The notes beneath the pieces are model-generated. The model saw only the letters and a program-made list of their open reading frames with translations. It searched no databases and had not been told where the DNA came from. This document shows positions 1-6,496 of a stretch of DNA of 6,505 bases, one piece after another. This stretch comes from Bordetella parapertussis (GTDB lineage Bacteria; Pseudomonadota; Gammaproteobacteria; Burkholderiales; SG8-39). The position numbers and the translations under genes are program-made. The DNA is taken from positions 1-6,505 of the forward strand of contig CAMDRY010000191.1 in NCBI GenBank assembly GCA_945906975.1, written 5' to 3'. Every line of letters begins with the position of its first letter. Position 1 is the stretch's first letter.

Positions 1-79
1 GACTTTTAGCCGGTCCGTAGTTTCCCGGCCCCTCGTTATCGTGCTTCATGATAGTCAAAACTGTGTGGAGCGAAGGCAT
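1..79 (-). CDS. Possible 5' end of an unidentified gene, cut by the window edge
   Basis: An ATG at 79-77 opens a minus-strand frame that stays open to the left edge, giving 26 codons that begin MPSLHTVLTIMKHDNEG. A strong Shine-Dalgarno, AGGAG at 90-86, sits 6 nt before the ATG, which is close to ideal. An in-frame stop lies just upstream at 91-89, so this would be the real N-terminus unless the internal ATG at 49 is used, and that one has no visible ribosome site. I do not recognise the peptide. A competing frame on the plus strand (2-166) is also open at the edge, so 26 codons prove little. The call rests mainly on the ribosome site and its spacing. Confidence 0.27.
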   Translation of the reverse strand, partial: MPSLHTVLTIMKHDNEGPGNYGPAKS

Positions 80-104
80 CAAACACTCCTATTGGGAGTG
101 TTTG
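80..104 (-). promoter_or_regulatory. Perfect 10-bp hairpin enclosing the ribosome binding site of the ATG at 79
   Basis: Bases 80-89 (CAAACACTCC) and 95-104 (GGAGTGTTTG) are exact reverse complements around the 5-nt loop TATTG. Read on the minus strand, the 3' arm holds the GGAG core of the Shine-Dalgarno and ends directly against the ATG at 79. The folded RNA would therefore hide the ribosome site. Neither side carries a T-run, so it does not look like an intrinsic terminator. The perfect symmetry could instead be a protein operator or a repeat-element hairpin. The pairing is certain; the regulatory role is inferred. Confidence 0.5.
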
Positions 105-151
105 CTCACATATTGGAATACGCCGAGCTCCGAGAAAGCCTTGGCGATCCC

Positions 152-187
152 AGGGGCCGCGCCTGATTAGGCAGATGCTTGGCCCCT
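152..187. other. Two-tier stem-loop
   Basis: AGGGGCC (152-158) pairs perfectly with GGCCCCT (181-187). The 22-nt loop contains a second small hairpin, GCCT (161-164) with AGGC (169-172) around GATT. The outer stem is almost all G-C. No T-run follows on either strand, so it is not a standard terminator. It may be part of a folded leader RNA for a gene to the left, or it may be chance. Confidence 0.3.
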
Positions 188-344
188 CATGTCTGGGTAG
201 GCGACTTTGTATCGAGTTTCGGTGCGGGACTCTTCCGTGAAGGCCCAAAATTTCGAGCGCTATTGCATCAAAAACATCGGCTGAAGAAATACACAAGAAA
301 GTGAGTGCTCATTAATACGCTTAGCGTGGATCTACCTCGTGATT

Positions 345-366
345 TGTTCGCCTGAACATCGGCGAA
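345..366. other. Overlapping, mutually exclusive hairpins
   Basis: TTCGCC (347-352) can pair with GGCGAA (361-366) around an 8-nt loop. The overlapping TGTTC (345-349) can pair with GAACA (354-358) around a 4-nt loop. The two pairings share bases 347-349 and cannot form together. One 6-bp stem of this kind is expected by chance in a segment of this size, so the weight is low. Confidence 0.22.
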
Positions 367-454
367 AGCACGCGCTAGCACTAACTAACCCCGAGCTTCG
401 TAGAAGAGGGAGAAGATGATTTACACGACTTTAGCTGGCGCTTAATCCTTTCGC

Positions 455-469
455 CTACCCACCGGGTAG
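455..469. other. Short GC-rich hairpin
   Basis: CTACCC (455-460) pairs with GGGTAG (464-469) across a 3-nt loop. The left arm is also part of an 11-nt stretch (451-461) exactly complementary to 194-204, so a long-range pairing could compete with this local fold. There is no adjacent T-run. Confidence 0.25.
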
Positions 470-528
470 ATCGGATAGGGGGCTGGCACTGACAATACCC
501 ACGTCTCCCGCTGCGCTGCATGCGAAGA

Positions 529-548
529 CACTTATTGATATGTAAGTG
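529..548. other. Short AT-rich hairpin
   Basis: CACTTA (529-534) pairs with TAAGTG (543-548) around the 8-nt loop TTGATATG. No T-run follows. It may be chance or an operator-like palindrome; no neighbouring promoter is convincing enough to choose. Confidence 0.18.
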
Positions 549-701
549 GGTACTACCTGTCGACGCTAGGCCTGTTAATTTTCACGAAAGCCATGCGACA
601 AGTCGGAAGTTGCTGGTGGATACAGCCGGTCTCAGGGGAAGATCGCTTGTGTCCTAGGGGGCGGAAAAGCGAGGAAATACATCTTGGCGCCGTAGGCGTA
701 T

Positions 702-1970
702 CTAGGTCCGAATTTCACCGTGACCGAAAACAACGTACTTGAGCGAGGTCAACCCCTCTAGACCAACCGGCCCACGGGCATGCAGCTTGTCGGTAGAAAT
801 TCCGATCTCGGCACCAAGTCCGTACTCGAAGCCATCAGCGAAACGGGTCGAAGCGTTGACCATTACGGAGCTGGAGTCCACTTCCCTCAAGAACCGCTGT
901 GCCCGCCCTGCATCTTCCGTGATGATTGCGTCGGTGTGCTGGGACCCATATTTCGCGATGTGATCCATGGCTTCCTCCATGTCTTTGACCAAGCGCACCG
1001 CCAGTATCGGGGCAAGATATTCCGCGTACCAATCCGACTCTGCCGCGGCCGCCATGCCTTCAACCAACTGGCGGGAAGCTTCGTCACCGCGCAATTCAAC
1101 GCCTTTTTCCGCATAGATTTTAGCTAAGGCCGGCAGGACCGCAGGCGCGATCGTTTCGTGTACCAGTAACGTTTCCATGGTGTTACAAGTGCCGTAGCGT
1201 TGCGTTTTGGCGTTGTCGGCAATACGCACGGCCTTTCCGCGGTCGGCGGCGTCGTCAATGTAAACGTGGCAAACGCCATCCAGGTGTTTGATCATTGGGA
1301 TGCGCGACTCAGTCATAATCCTGGCTATCAGGCTTTTACCCCCGCGCGGCACGATGATGTCGACGTATTCGGGCATGTTCAGCAAGGCGCTTACCGCCTC
1401 CCGATCCGCGGTTTCCACGACCTGCACCGCGGTGGCAGGCAAACCTGCCGACTGAAGCCCGCCCTGCACGCAGGCCGCGATCGCCAGGTTGGATCGGACG
1501 GATTCCGACCCACCCCGGAGAATGCAGGCGTTACCGGATTTCAGGCACAGCGCGGCCGCGTCGGCGGTAACGTTGGGACGTGACTCATAAATGATGCCGA
1601 TCACGCCGAGCGGCACACGCATTTGCGCCACCTCGATACCGGAGGGCTGAACATGCCGGTTGCTGATCACCCCGATCGGGTCGGGGAGCAATGCAACCTG
1701 CTCAATGCCCCGCGCCATGGCCTCGATCGAGGTGGGTGTGAGTGTTAGCCGATCAATGAACGCATTGTCCTTGCCCGCCGATTTGGCCGACATAATGTCC
1801 GCCGCATTGGCGGCAAGAAGCGCCCCGATATTCCGACGAATCCCGGTGGCCATGGCAGCAAGTGCCCGGTTTTTTGCCGCACCGTCGGCGCGGGCGAGCA
1901 CCCGCGATGCTGCCCGGGCGCGGCGGCCCAGTTCATGCATGTAAGTTTTGATGTCGGTCGGTGTATCCAT
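702..1970 (-). CDS. proA: Gamma-glutamyl phosphate reductase (glutamate-5-semialdehyde dehydrogenase)
   Basis: ProA catalyses the second step of proline synthesis in the cytoplasm: NADPH-dependent reduction of gamma-glutamyl phosphate to glutamate-5-semialdehyde, which cyclises to pyrroline-5-carboxylate. The 422-aa length is normal. Visible family hallmarks are the cofactor-fold segment [20 protein letters not shown] (about residues 119-138) followed by [15 protein letters not shown], the VPRGGKSLI segment (about 207-215), the catalytic cysteine in [12 protein letters not shown] (about C262), and the C-terminal signature [14 protein letters not shown]. The ATG at 1970 has only a weak ribosome site, but the N-terminus ([18 protein letters not shown]) fits the family, so I keep it over the internal ATG at residue 11. 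proA lies 71 nt after holA on the same strand and is probably co-transcribed. Its partner proB is not in the window; in many Betaproteobacteria it sits elsewhere, near obgE. No intrinsic terminator is visible after the TAG stop. Confidence 0.97.
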   Translation of the reverse strand: MDTPTDIKTYMHELGRRARAASRVLARADGAAKNRALAAMATGIRRNIGALLAANAADIMSAKSAGKDNAFIDRLTLTPTSIEAMARGIEQVALLPDPIGVISNRHVQPSGIEVAQMRVPLGVIGIIYESRPNVTADAAALCLKSGNACILRGGSESVRSNLAIAACVQGGLQSAGLPATAVQVVETADREAVSALLNMPEYVDIIVPRGGKSLIARIMTESRIPMIKHLDGVCHVYIDDAADRGKAVRIADNAKTQRYGTCNTMETLLVHETIAPAVLPALAKIYAEKGVELRGDEASRQLVEGMAAAAESDWYAEYLAPILAVRLVKDMEEAMDHIAKYGSQHTDAIITEDAGRAQRFLREVDSSSVMVNASTRFADGFEYGLGAEIGISTDKLHARGPVGLEGLTSLKYVVFGHGEIRT

Positions 1971-2041
1971 CGGAGCCCGATTTTACGCCTTATGCCGAGG
2001 CGGGAGAATACATCGTCAGCAAGCCCGGGGATGGCCGGGGA
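1971..2041 (-). other. holA-proA intergenic gap
   Basis: The 71-nt gap holds a 5-bp GC hairpin just after the holA stop, CCCGG (2024-2028) with CCGGG (2035-2039). No T-run follows on the minus strand, so it is unlikely to terminate transcription and may only trim or slow it. No clear -35/-10 pair for a separate proA promoter is visible. The bases before the proA ATG give only a weak Shine-Dalgarno. Confidence 0.35.
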
Positions 2042-3046
2042 CTAAGGCGCGAACCGCATCCCAAGTTGCAGCAATTCGTTCCACGGGTCACCAGCGGCAA
2101 CGCCCTTGGCCATGCGGTCAATGCGTGCCGCATGCCGCAGTGCGTTGCGTACCACTTTGGCCGGCACGGCTCGCGCGGCGCGCGAAATCAGGGTTTTGCG
2201 CGGCTCACGCCAAACCCTAGCCGCATTTAAAAGCTCTGGTAGCGCTTGTCCCTCTGACAGGCCGGACTGAACCCGGGCGAGCGCCCTGATATCCTCAGCC
2301 AGAACCCACAAAATACGGGGCAAAGCCTCACCCTCACCCTCAAGCCCTTCGAGAATCCGTGTCAAGCGCACGGTATCGCCGGCTAGCAAGGCCACCGAAA
2401 GGTCGGTAACGTCATAACGCGCCACATTCAATACGGCGGAGCGAATCGCCTCGTCCGCGATTTCACCCGGAGGATGCAGCAGACCGAGTTTCAGGATTTC
2501 TTGATGGGCGGCGAGAAGATTGCCCTCAACGCAGTCTGCGATGAACTCGAGGCTTTCGCGCGCAGCCTTTTGCTTTTGCCCACCGAGGCGTCCTGCAATC
2601 CAATCAGGGAGACGTGCGCGGTCGATCGTAGTGATATTTACAGTGACAGCGGACGTTGTCAGCCCACGGTACCACGCCGTTTCCTGCGATTTGCGATCAA
2701 GTGCCGGCAGGATTACCAGGGTGACGGTATCGGGCGCCAGATCTGCGCAATAGGCTTCCAATGCCTTGGCACCCTCGGTGCCGGGTTTGCCGCTGGGAAG
2801 GCGCAATTCGATAAGACGTTTTTCAGAAAAAAGGGACAGGCTGGCCCCCGCCGCGCCGAGCTGCTCCCAATCGAAATAGCGTTCGACCGAAAGAACCGCG
2901 CGCTCGCCATAGCCTTCATTCCGGGCTTTGGCGCGAATGGCGTCCGCCGCTTCCAGTTGCAGTAAAGGCTCATCGCCTTGTAAGACATATAAAGCTGCGA
3001 GCGGGCGCGTCAGGTGTTGCGCGAGCTGCTCGGACCGGAGTTGCAC
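2042..3046 (-). CDS. holA: DNA polymerase III subunit delta
   Basis: HolA is the delta subunit of the clamp loader. It binds the beta sliding clamp and opens the ring so that it can be placed on primed DNA. The 334-aa length matches the family (343 aa in E. coli). Recognisable segments are the N-terminal LYVLQGDEPLLQLEAADAIR (about 19-38), SLFSEKRLIELRLPSGKPG (about 71-89), the ILPALDRKSQETAWYRGL block (about 112-129), and EGNLLAAHQEILKL (about 174-187) in the middle domain, followed by a helical C-terminal collar domain. No Walker A motif is present, as expected, because delta has an AAA+ fold but does not hydrolyse ATP. Translation starts at GTG; the first base of that codon is the last base of the lptE TAG stop (TAGTG), a classic termination-reinitiation arrangement. 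The N-terminal sequence MQLRSEQLAQHL matches family starts. Confidence 0.96.
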   Translation of the reverse strand: MQLRSEQLAQHLTRPLAALYVLQGDEPLLQLEAADAIRAKARNEGYGERAVLSVERYFDWEQLGAAGASLSLFSEKRLIELRLPSGKPGTEGAKALEAYCADLAPDTVTLVILPALDRKSQETAWYRGLTTSAVTVNITTIDRARLPDWIAGRLGGQKQKAARESLEFIADCVEGNLLAAHQEILKLGLLHPPGEIADEAIRSAVLNVARYDVTDLSVALLAGDTVRLTRILEGLEGEGEALPRILWVLAEDIRALARVQSGLSEGQALPELLNAARVWREPRKTLISRAARAVPAKVVRNALRHAARIDRMAKGVAAGDPWNELLQLGMRFAP

Positions 3047-3618
3047 TATTCCGCCGGCGGCGTCGGTGTTTTGGCGGCAGAGAGTCGGCGTAGGATTTGT
3101 TGCACCATATCGGCCTGCATGTCGCGGTAGAGCAGTCCTTCCTCCGTCTCTTTGGCGAGCACCTGGGAATCATTGAAGCTGATGTCCCGTGTCAGGACAA
3201 TTTCGTTGGACGGAACAAACTCAAGCCCTTTTACATCGGTAACACGGAAGCGATAGCGGTGGCGCAGTTGGTATTCTCGAACGCGGCCACCCGAATCGAG
3301 GCTGAGAATTGATTTTTCCCGCGCGTCTGCCTGCACCGTCAGAATCGCCTGAGCTTGTTTTGCGTCGTCTACCAAGCGTGTATTGGTGCCGGCGACGATA
3401 TTGCGCTTGAGCTCGACGGCCATCGCGCCTGTTGAAGCGATATGAAGCGTTTCAAACGGCAGTGTGGCCTGTCCGCGTAACTGAAACCCGCAGGCGCCGA
3501 GCGCCAAGCAAAGCGTCGCCGCCACCACAGCCGGCAAGAGTTTTAGACTCCGCGGGCGCGAACCCACTGATGATCCTGAATTTGCGGCCGGAACCGCGCC
3601 ATTATTCCCGAGCTTCAT
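3046..3618 (-). CDS. lptE: LPS-assembly lipoprotein LptE
   Basis: LptE is the outer-membrane lipoprotein that plugs and helps assemble the LptD barrel, the final exit point for lipopolysaccharide. The 190-aa product has a basic N-region, a hydrophobic stretch (LLPAVVAATLCLAL, about 27-40) and a lipobox LGAC with the acylated cysteine at about C43, followed by GFQLRG, the usual start of mature LptE. The remainder shows the family pattern: residues near 112-122 read REYQLRHRYRF, then a conserved SNEIVLTRDISFN strand region and a C-terminal helix ending in a proline-rich tail. The ATG at 3618 has AAGGG about 7 nt upstream. An in-frame GTG at 3567 (codon 18) has AGGA 6 nt upstream and would give a more ordinary signal peptide of about 25 residues, so the true start is uncertain. 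The gene follows leuS by 28 nt and overlaps holA by one base, consistent with one operon. Confidence 0.94.
   Translation of the reverse strand: MKLGNNGAVPAANSGSSVGSRPRSLKLLPAVVAATLCLALGACGFQLRGQATLPFETLHIASTGAMAVELKRNIVAGTNTRLVDDAKQAQAILTVQADAREKSILSLDSGGRVREYQLRHRYRFRVTDVKGLEFVPSNEIVLTRDISFNDSQVLAKETEEGLLYRDMQADMVQQILRRLSAAKTPTPPAE
3568..3577 (-). promoter_or_regulatory. Ribosome site for an alternative lptE start (GTG at 3567)
   Basis: AGGA at 3577-3574 lies 6 nt before the in-frame GTG at 3567-3565. Starting here would remove 17 residues and leave a typical short lipoprotein signal peptide before the lipobox cysteine. The annotated ATG at 3618 also has a fair ribosome site (AAGGG, 3630-3626), so the sequence does not settle which is used. 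Confidence 0.4.
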
Positions 3619-3646
3619 TCGCGTACCCTTTTCTAATGCGCTGATA

Positions 3647-6295
3647 TCACACTACCACGTTGATCAGCCGCCCGGGCACGACCACGATCTTCTTTGGTGC
3701 TTGGCCATTGGTGTGCTTGAGCACGATTTCATGCACCAGGGCGAGTTTCTCTAGCGCGACCTTGTCCGCATCGTGCGGCGCGCGCAGATGTCCGCGCAGT
3801 TTGCCGTTGATCTGCAGAACCAGCTCAATCTCGTCCTGTACCAGCGCGCCCTCATCAACCTGGGGCCAGGGGGCGTCAAGAATCTCGCCCTGTTTCTGGG
3901 CAAAGCCCAGTTCTATCCACAATGCATGGGCGATATGCGGCACCACCGGGTAAAGCACGCGCACCAGAATTGACAGGCCTTCGCTCAGAACCGCGGCGCT
4001 CGCAGGTCCTTCGGGCAGTTTTGCCGATTCGAGTGCATTGAGCATTTTCATCGTCGCCGACACGACGGTGTTGTACTGGATGCGCTTGAGATCGTAGTCA
4101 GCTTGGCGCAGGCCAAGGTGAATCTCGCGGCGCAGGGCTTTGTGGACCTCGGCATACGCGCCGTTGCATGCGGCAGCGCCGATGACCGTGGCCTGCTGTT
4201 TTTGCGCGAAAGCCCAAACCCGTTTCAGGAAACGATATGCGCCGTCTACGCCGGAGTCCGACCATTCCAGCGTCTGCTCGGGCGGGCTGGTGAACATGAC
4301 GAACAGTCGCGCGGTGTCGGCGCCCATGCTATCGATCAACGCCTGCGGGTCGATGCCGTTGCGCTTTGACTTTGACATGGTACCCACGCCGCCGTAATCG
4401 ACTGGCAGGCTATCGTTGATGAGCGTCGCCCCGGAGACTTTGCCGGCCTCGTCGTGCGTGAGCTTTACTTCCTCGGGCGCAAAGTAAGTGATGCCGCCCT
4501 TGTTGCCTTTGCGCGAAAAAATGTGATTCAGCACCATACCCTGCGTGAGCAGTTTGGTGAAAGGCTCGTCAAATTTGACCAAACCCATATCGCGCATGAC
4601 CTTGGTCCAGAAGCGCGCGTACAACAAGTGCAGCACCGCATGTTCGATGCCGCCGATGTACTGGTCCATCGGCATCCAGTAATCGGCGCGGTTGTCGGTC
4701 ATGCTGTTTGCGCTGTCCGGCGAGCAGTAGCGCATGAAAGACCAGGATGAGTCGACAAAGGTGTCCATGGTGTCGGTCTCACGCCGTGCGGATTTGCCGC
4801 ACTTCGGACAGGCGCATTTGAGAAAGCGTTCGTCCTTGGCGAGGGGGTTGCCGGAACCGTCGGGAATCAGATCTTCGGGCAGGACCACCGGCAGGTCTTT
4901 TTCTGGCACCGGCACCGCACCGCAATCAGCGCAATGAATAATCGGGATCGGCGTGCCCCAGTAGCGTTGCCGGGAAATGCCCCAGTCGCGCAGGCGATAG
5001 GTTGTCTTTTTTTCGCCCAGCCCCTTGGCCGCAAGGTCAGCGGCGATCGCATTGACCGCGGCTTTGAAGTCCAAGCCGTCGTATCCGCCGCTATTGACGC
5101 AGGTACCCGATTGTTTATTCGCGTACCACTCCTGCCAGGCGTCGGTCGAAAAGGTTTTTCCTGCCAGGGCGACAACCGGCTTGATGGATAGCTGATATTT
5201 TGTTGCAAACTCGAAGTCGCGTTCGTCGTGTGCCGGAACGCCCATGACTGCGCCGTCGCCATAACTCATCAGTACGTAGTTGCCTACCCAGACCGCGATG
5301 TTTTCATTGCTTATCGGATGCGTGACAAACAGCCCGGTAGGCATGCCGGTTTTTTCCCGCAGAGCGAGCTCCGCCTCCGTGGTCCCGCCTTTTTTGCATT
5401 CTTCAATGAACGCGGCGAGTTGTGGATTGCTTTTCGCCGCATGCTCGGCGATCGGATGTTCCGCCGCGACGGCGCAAAATGTCACGCCCATGATGGTGTC
5501 GGGGCGGGTGGTGAACACGTACATCCTGCCCTCCTGGACTGGCTTGCCGTCGCTGCCGGTGATCTGGTGCGGAAACGCAAAGCGCACGCCTTCGCTCTTG
5601 CCTATCCAGTTTTCCTGCATCAGTCGCACGCGCTCGGGCCAGCCGGGCAGCTTGTTGGCGACCGAGTCGAGCAGCTCGTCGGCGTATTGCGTGATGGCAA
5701 GGTAATAGCCGGGAATTTCGCGCTTTTCCACCGGCGCGCCGGTGCGCCAGCCGCGCCCGTCGATGACCTGCTCGTTGGCTAGTACGGTTTGGTCGACCGG
5801 GTCCCAGTTCACAACTTGGGTCTTGCGGTAGGCAATACCCTTTTCCAGCATTTTCAGGAACAGCCACTGGTTCCATTTGTAGTAATTCGGGTCGCAGGCG
5901 GCCATTTCGCGCGACCAGTCGATGGCAAGCCCCATGGCCTGCATCTGCTTTTTCATGTACGCAATGTTGTCGTAGGTCCACTTCGCTGGGGCCACTTTGT
6001 TGGCCATTGCCGCATTTTCCGCCGGCAGGCCGAAGGCATCCCAGCCCATGGGCTGCAGTACGTTGTACCCGTTCATGCGCAGGTAGCGGTACATCACATC
6101 GTTGATCGTGTAATTGCGCACATGGCCCATGTGCAGCTTGCCCGAGGGGTAGGGCAGCATGGAGCAGGCGTAATACTTGGGTTTTTCCTTTCCCGACTTG
6201 TCCTTGGCGTGCTCTACCGCGAGGTAGGCGTTGGTGGCGCGCCAGTGCTGCTGCGCGTCGCGCTCAATATCGGTAGGGCTGTACTGGGGATGCAT
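3647..6295 (-). CDS. leuS: Leucyl-tRNA synthetase
   Basis: LeuRS is a cytoplasmic class Ia enzyme that charges tRNA-Leu with leucine and hydrolyses mischarged products. At 882 aa it is full length. Domains in order: the Rossmann catalytic core with the HIGH motif as HMGH (about 55-58) in [17 protein letters not shown]; the CP1 editing domain with TTRPDT (about 262-267) and GVPAHDERD (about 352-360), which includes the conserved editing aspartate; a zinc-binding insert with CADC (about 455-458) and CPKC (about 496-499); DSSWSFMRY and the [18 protein letters not shown] segment; the KMSKS loop, written here TMSKSK (about 639-644); then the anticodon-binding helical domain and C-terminal domain with INGKLRG. 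The first KMSKS lysine is threonine, but the second lysine, the more critical one, is kept. The ATG at 6295 lacks a clear Shine-Dalgarno. The start [18 protein letters not shown] aligns with family N-termini. Confidence 0.98.
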   Translation of the reverse strand: MHPQYSPTDIERDAQQHWRATNAYLAVEHAKDKSGKEKPKYYACSMLPYPSGKLHMGHVRNYTINDVMYRYLRMNGYNVLQPMGWDAFGLPAENAAMANKVAPAKWTYDNIAYMKKQMQAMGLAIDWSREMAACDPNYYKWNQWLFLKMLEKGIAYRKTQVVNWDPVDQTVLANEQVIDGRGWRTGAPVEKREIPGYYLAITQYADELLDSVANKLPGWPERVRLMQENWIGKSEGVRFAFPHQITGSDGKPVQEGRMYVFTTRPDTIMGVTFCAVAAEHPIAEHAAKSNPQLAAFIEECKKGGTTEAELALREKTGMPTGLFVTHPISNENIAVWVGNYVLMSYGDGAVMGVPAHDERDFEFATKYQLSIKPVVALAGKTFSTDAWQEWYANKQSGTCVNSGGYDGLDFKAAVNAIAADLAAKGLGEKKTTYRLRDWGISRQRYWGTPIPIIHCADCGAVPVPEKDLPVVLPEDLIPDGSGNPLAKDERFLKCACPKCGKSARRETDTMDTFVDSSWSFMRYCSPDSANSMTDNRADYWMPMDQYIGGIEHAVLHLLYARFWTKVMRDMGLVKFDEPFTKLLTQGMVLNHIFSRKGNKGGITYFAPEEVKLTHDEAGKVSGATLINDSLPVDYGGVGTMSKSKRNGIDPQALIDSMGADTARLFVMFTSPPEQTLEWSDSGVDGAYRFLKRVWAFAQKQQATVIGAAACNGAYAEVHKALRREIHLGLRQADYDLKRIQYNTVVSATMKMLNALESAKLPEGPASAAVLSEGLSILVRVLYPVVPHIAHALWIELGFAQKQGEILDAPWPQVDEGALVQDEIELVLQINGKLRGHLRAPHDADKVALEKLALVHEIVLKHTNGQAPKKIVVVPGRLINVVV

Positions 6296-6327
6296 TGTTG
6301 TTTTAGCAGCGTAAATTGAAGCTTGTA

Positions 6328-6357
6328 ATTATAGCCTGCGTGAGGCGCTTGCCTGAA
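6328..6357 (-). promoter_or_regulatory. Probable sigma-70 promoter for leuS
   Basis: On the minus strand a consensus -10 hexamer TATAAT lies at 6333-6328. The best -35 candidate, TTCAGG (6357-6352), is 18 nt upstream and poor. Initiation would fall near 6321, giving a leader of about 25 nt before the leuS ATG. No terminator-antiterminator or T-box-like structure fits in such a short leader. The -10 match is exact; the promoter assignment is inferred from its position. Confidence 0.5.
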
Positions 6358-6385
6358 CCGGGACAGCGCGGGCCTGAAGGGAAAA

Positions 6386-6496
6386 ATGGGTGTAGCCGAG
6401 CCCAAGCCATGTAGTGAAATTGAGCCCGCCGAGCGCAAGATTGTGGGCTTGCGTCCGCGCATGGAATTTCGTCGTCCCCCTTTGCCTTCGCCGTAA
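6386..6496 (+). CDS. Doubtful 36-codon micro-ORF, divergent from leuS
   Basis: An ATG at 6386 opens a 36-codon plus-strand frame ending in TAA at 6494-6496. AAGG is placed 5 to 6 nt before the start, a fair ribosome site. The predicted peptide is basic and proline-rich (starts MGVAEPKPCSEIEPAERK, ends RRPPLPSP), with no signal peptide, membrane segment or recognised motif. The 12-nt unit GCCGAGCSCAAG occurs twice in frame, 33 nt apart (6395-6406 and 6428-6439, one mismatch), encoding AEPK and AERK. Minus-strand frames are also open over this stretch, so it may simply be non-coding upstream sequence. I do not recognise it. Confidence 0.15.
   Translation: MGVAEPKPCSEIEPAERKIVGLRPRMEFRRPPLPSP
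6434..6453. other. Hairpin upstream of the leuS promoter
   Basis: CGCAAG (6434-6439) pairs exactly with CTTGCG (6448-6453) around an 8-nt loop. No T-run follows on either strand within the window, so it does not look like the terminator of a gene to the right. It lies roughly 100 nt upstream of the leuS -10 hexamer. Confidence 0.2.

Larger units (their letters stand above)
1..701. other. Gene-poor segment downstream of proA
   Basis: No recognisable gene lies between the proA stop and the left edge, apart from a possible partial start at 79. All six frames are broken by frequent stops. The longest open stretch (36-296, minus) needs a TTG start and reads as arginine- and proline-rich sequence without family motifs. 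GC is about 52% by hand count, lower than in the flanking genes. I searched for tRNA T-loop motifs, RNase P and tmRNA signature segments and group II intron domain V, and saw none. The segment does contain several stem-loops and two weak repeat pairs, listed separately. It could be a long 5' leader of the next gene, a decayed gene or mobile-element remnant, or an assembly join. The sequence alone does not decide between these. Confidence 0.6.

Noticed and set aside
80..104. Hairpin as an intrinsic terminator
   Set aside because: No T-run follows the stem on either strand, and on the minus strand a start codon follows directly.
2..168. Plus-strand frame open from the left edge to a TGA at about 164-166
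   Set aside because: About 54 codons with no recognised motif and no start in the window. It is antisense to the candidate start at 79 and could equally be chance.
251..260. TTCGAGC resembling a tRNA T-loop
   Set aside because: The flanking bases do not form a T-stem and no anticodon arm or acceptor stem is present.
36..296. 86-codon minus-strand open frame in the gene-poor segment
   Set aside because: It needs a TTG start without a Shine-Dalgarno, its composition is not protein-like, it has no recognised motif, and it overlaps the better-supported ATG at 79 in another frame.
416..445. ATG preceded by GGGAG on the plus strand
   Set aside because: The frame is only nine codons, the spacing is too short, and no gene follows that it could lead.
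1..701. Insertion sequence or integron attC sites
   Set aside because: No transposase motif, no terminal inverted repeats with target duplication, and no paired core sites of the attC type.
780..1583. Plus-strand open frames antisense to proA
   Set aside because: proA is complete with all its motifs on the minus strand; these frames are its shadows.
2024..2039. Hairpin after holA as a terminator
   Set aside because: Only a 5-bp stem, and no T-run on the minus strand.
1948..2230. Plus-strand open frames bridging proA, the intergenic gap and holA
   Set aside because: They overlap the well-supported starts and ends of proA and holA and have no recognised domain; no ribosome site favours them.
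5228..6319. Long plus-strand open frames antisense to leuS (184 and 176 codons)
   Set aside because: They mirror the codon periodicity of leuS on the opposite strand, a usual effect in GC-rich genes, and show no family motifs.
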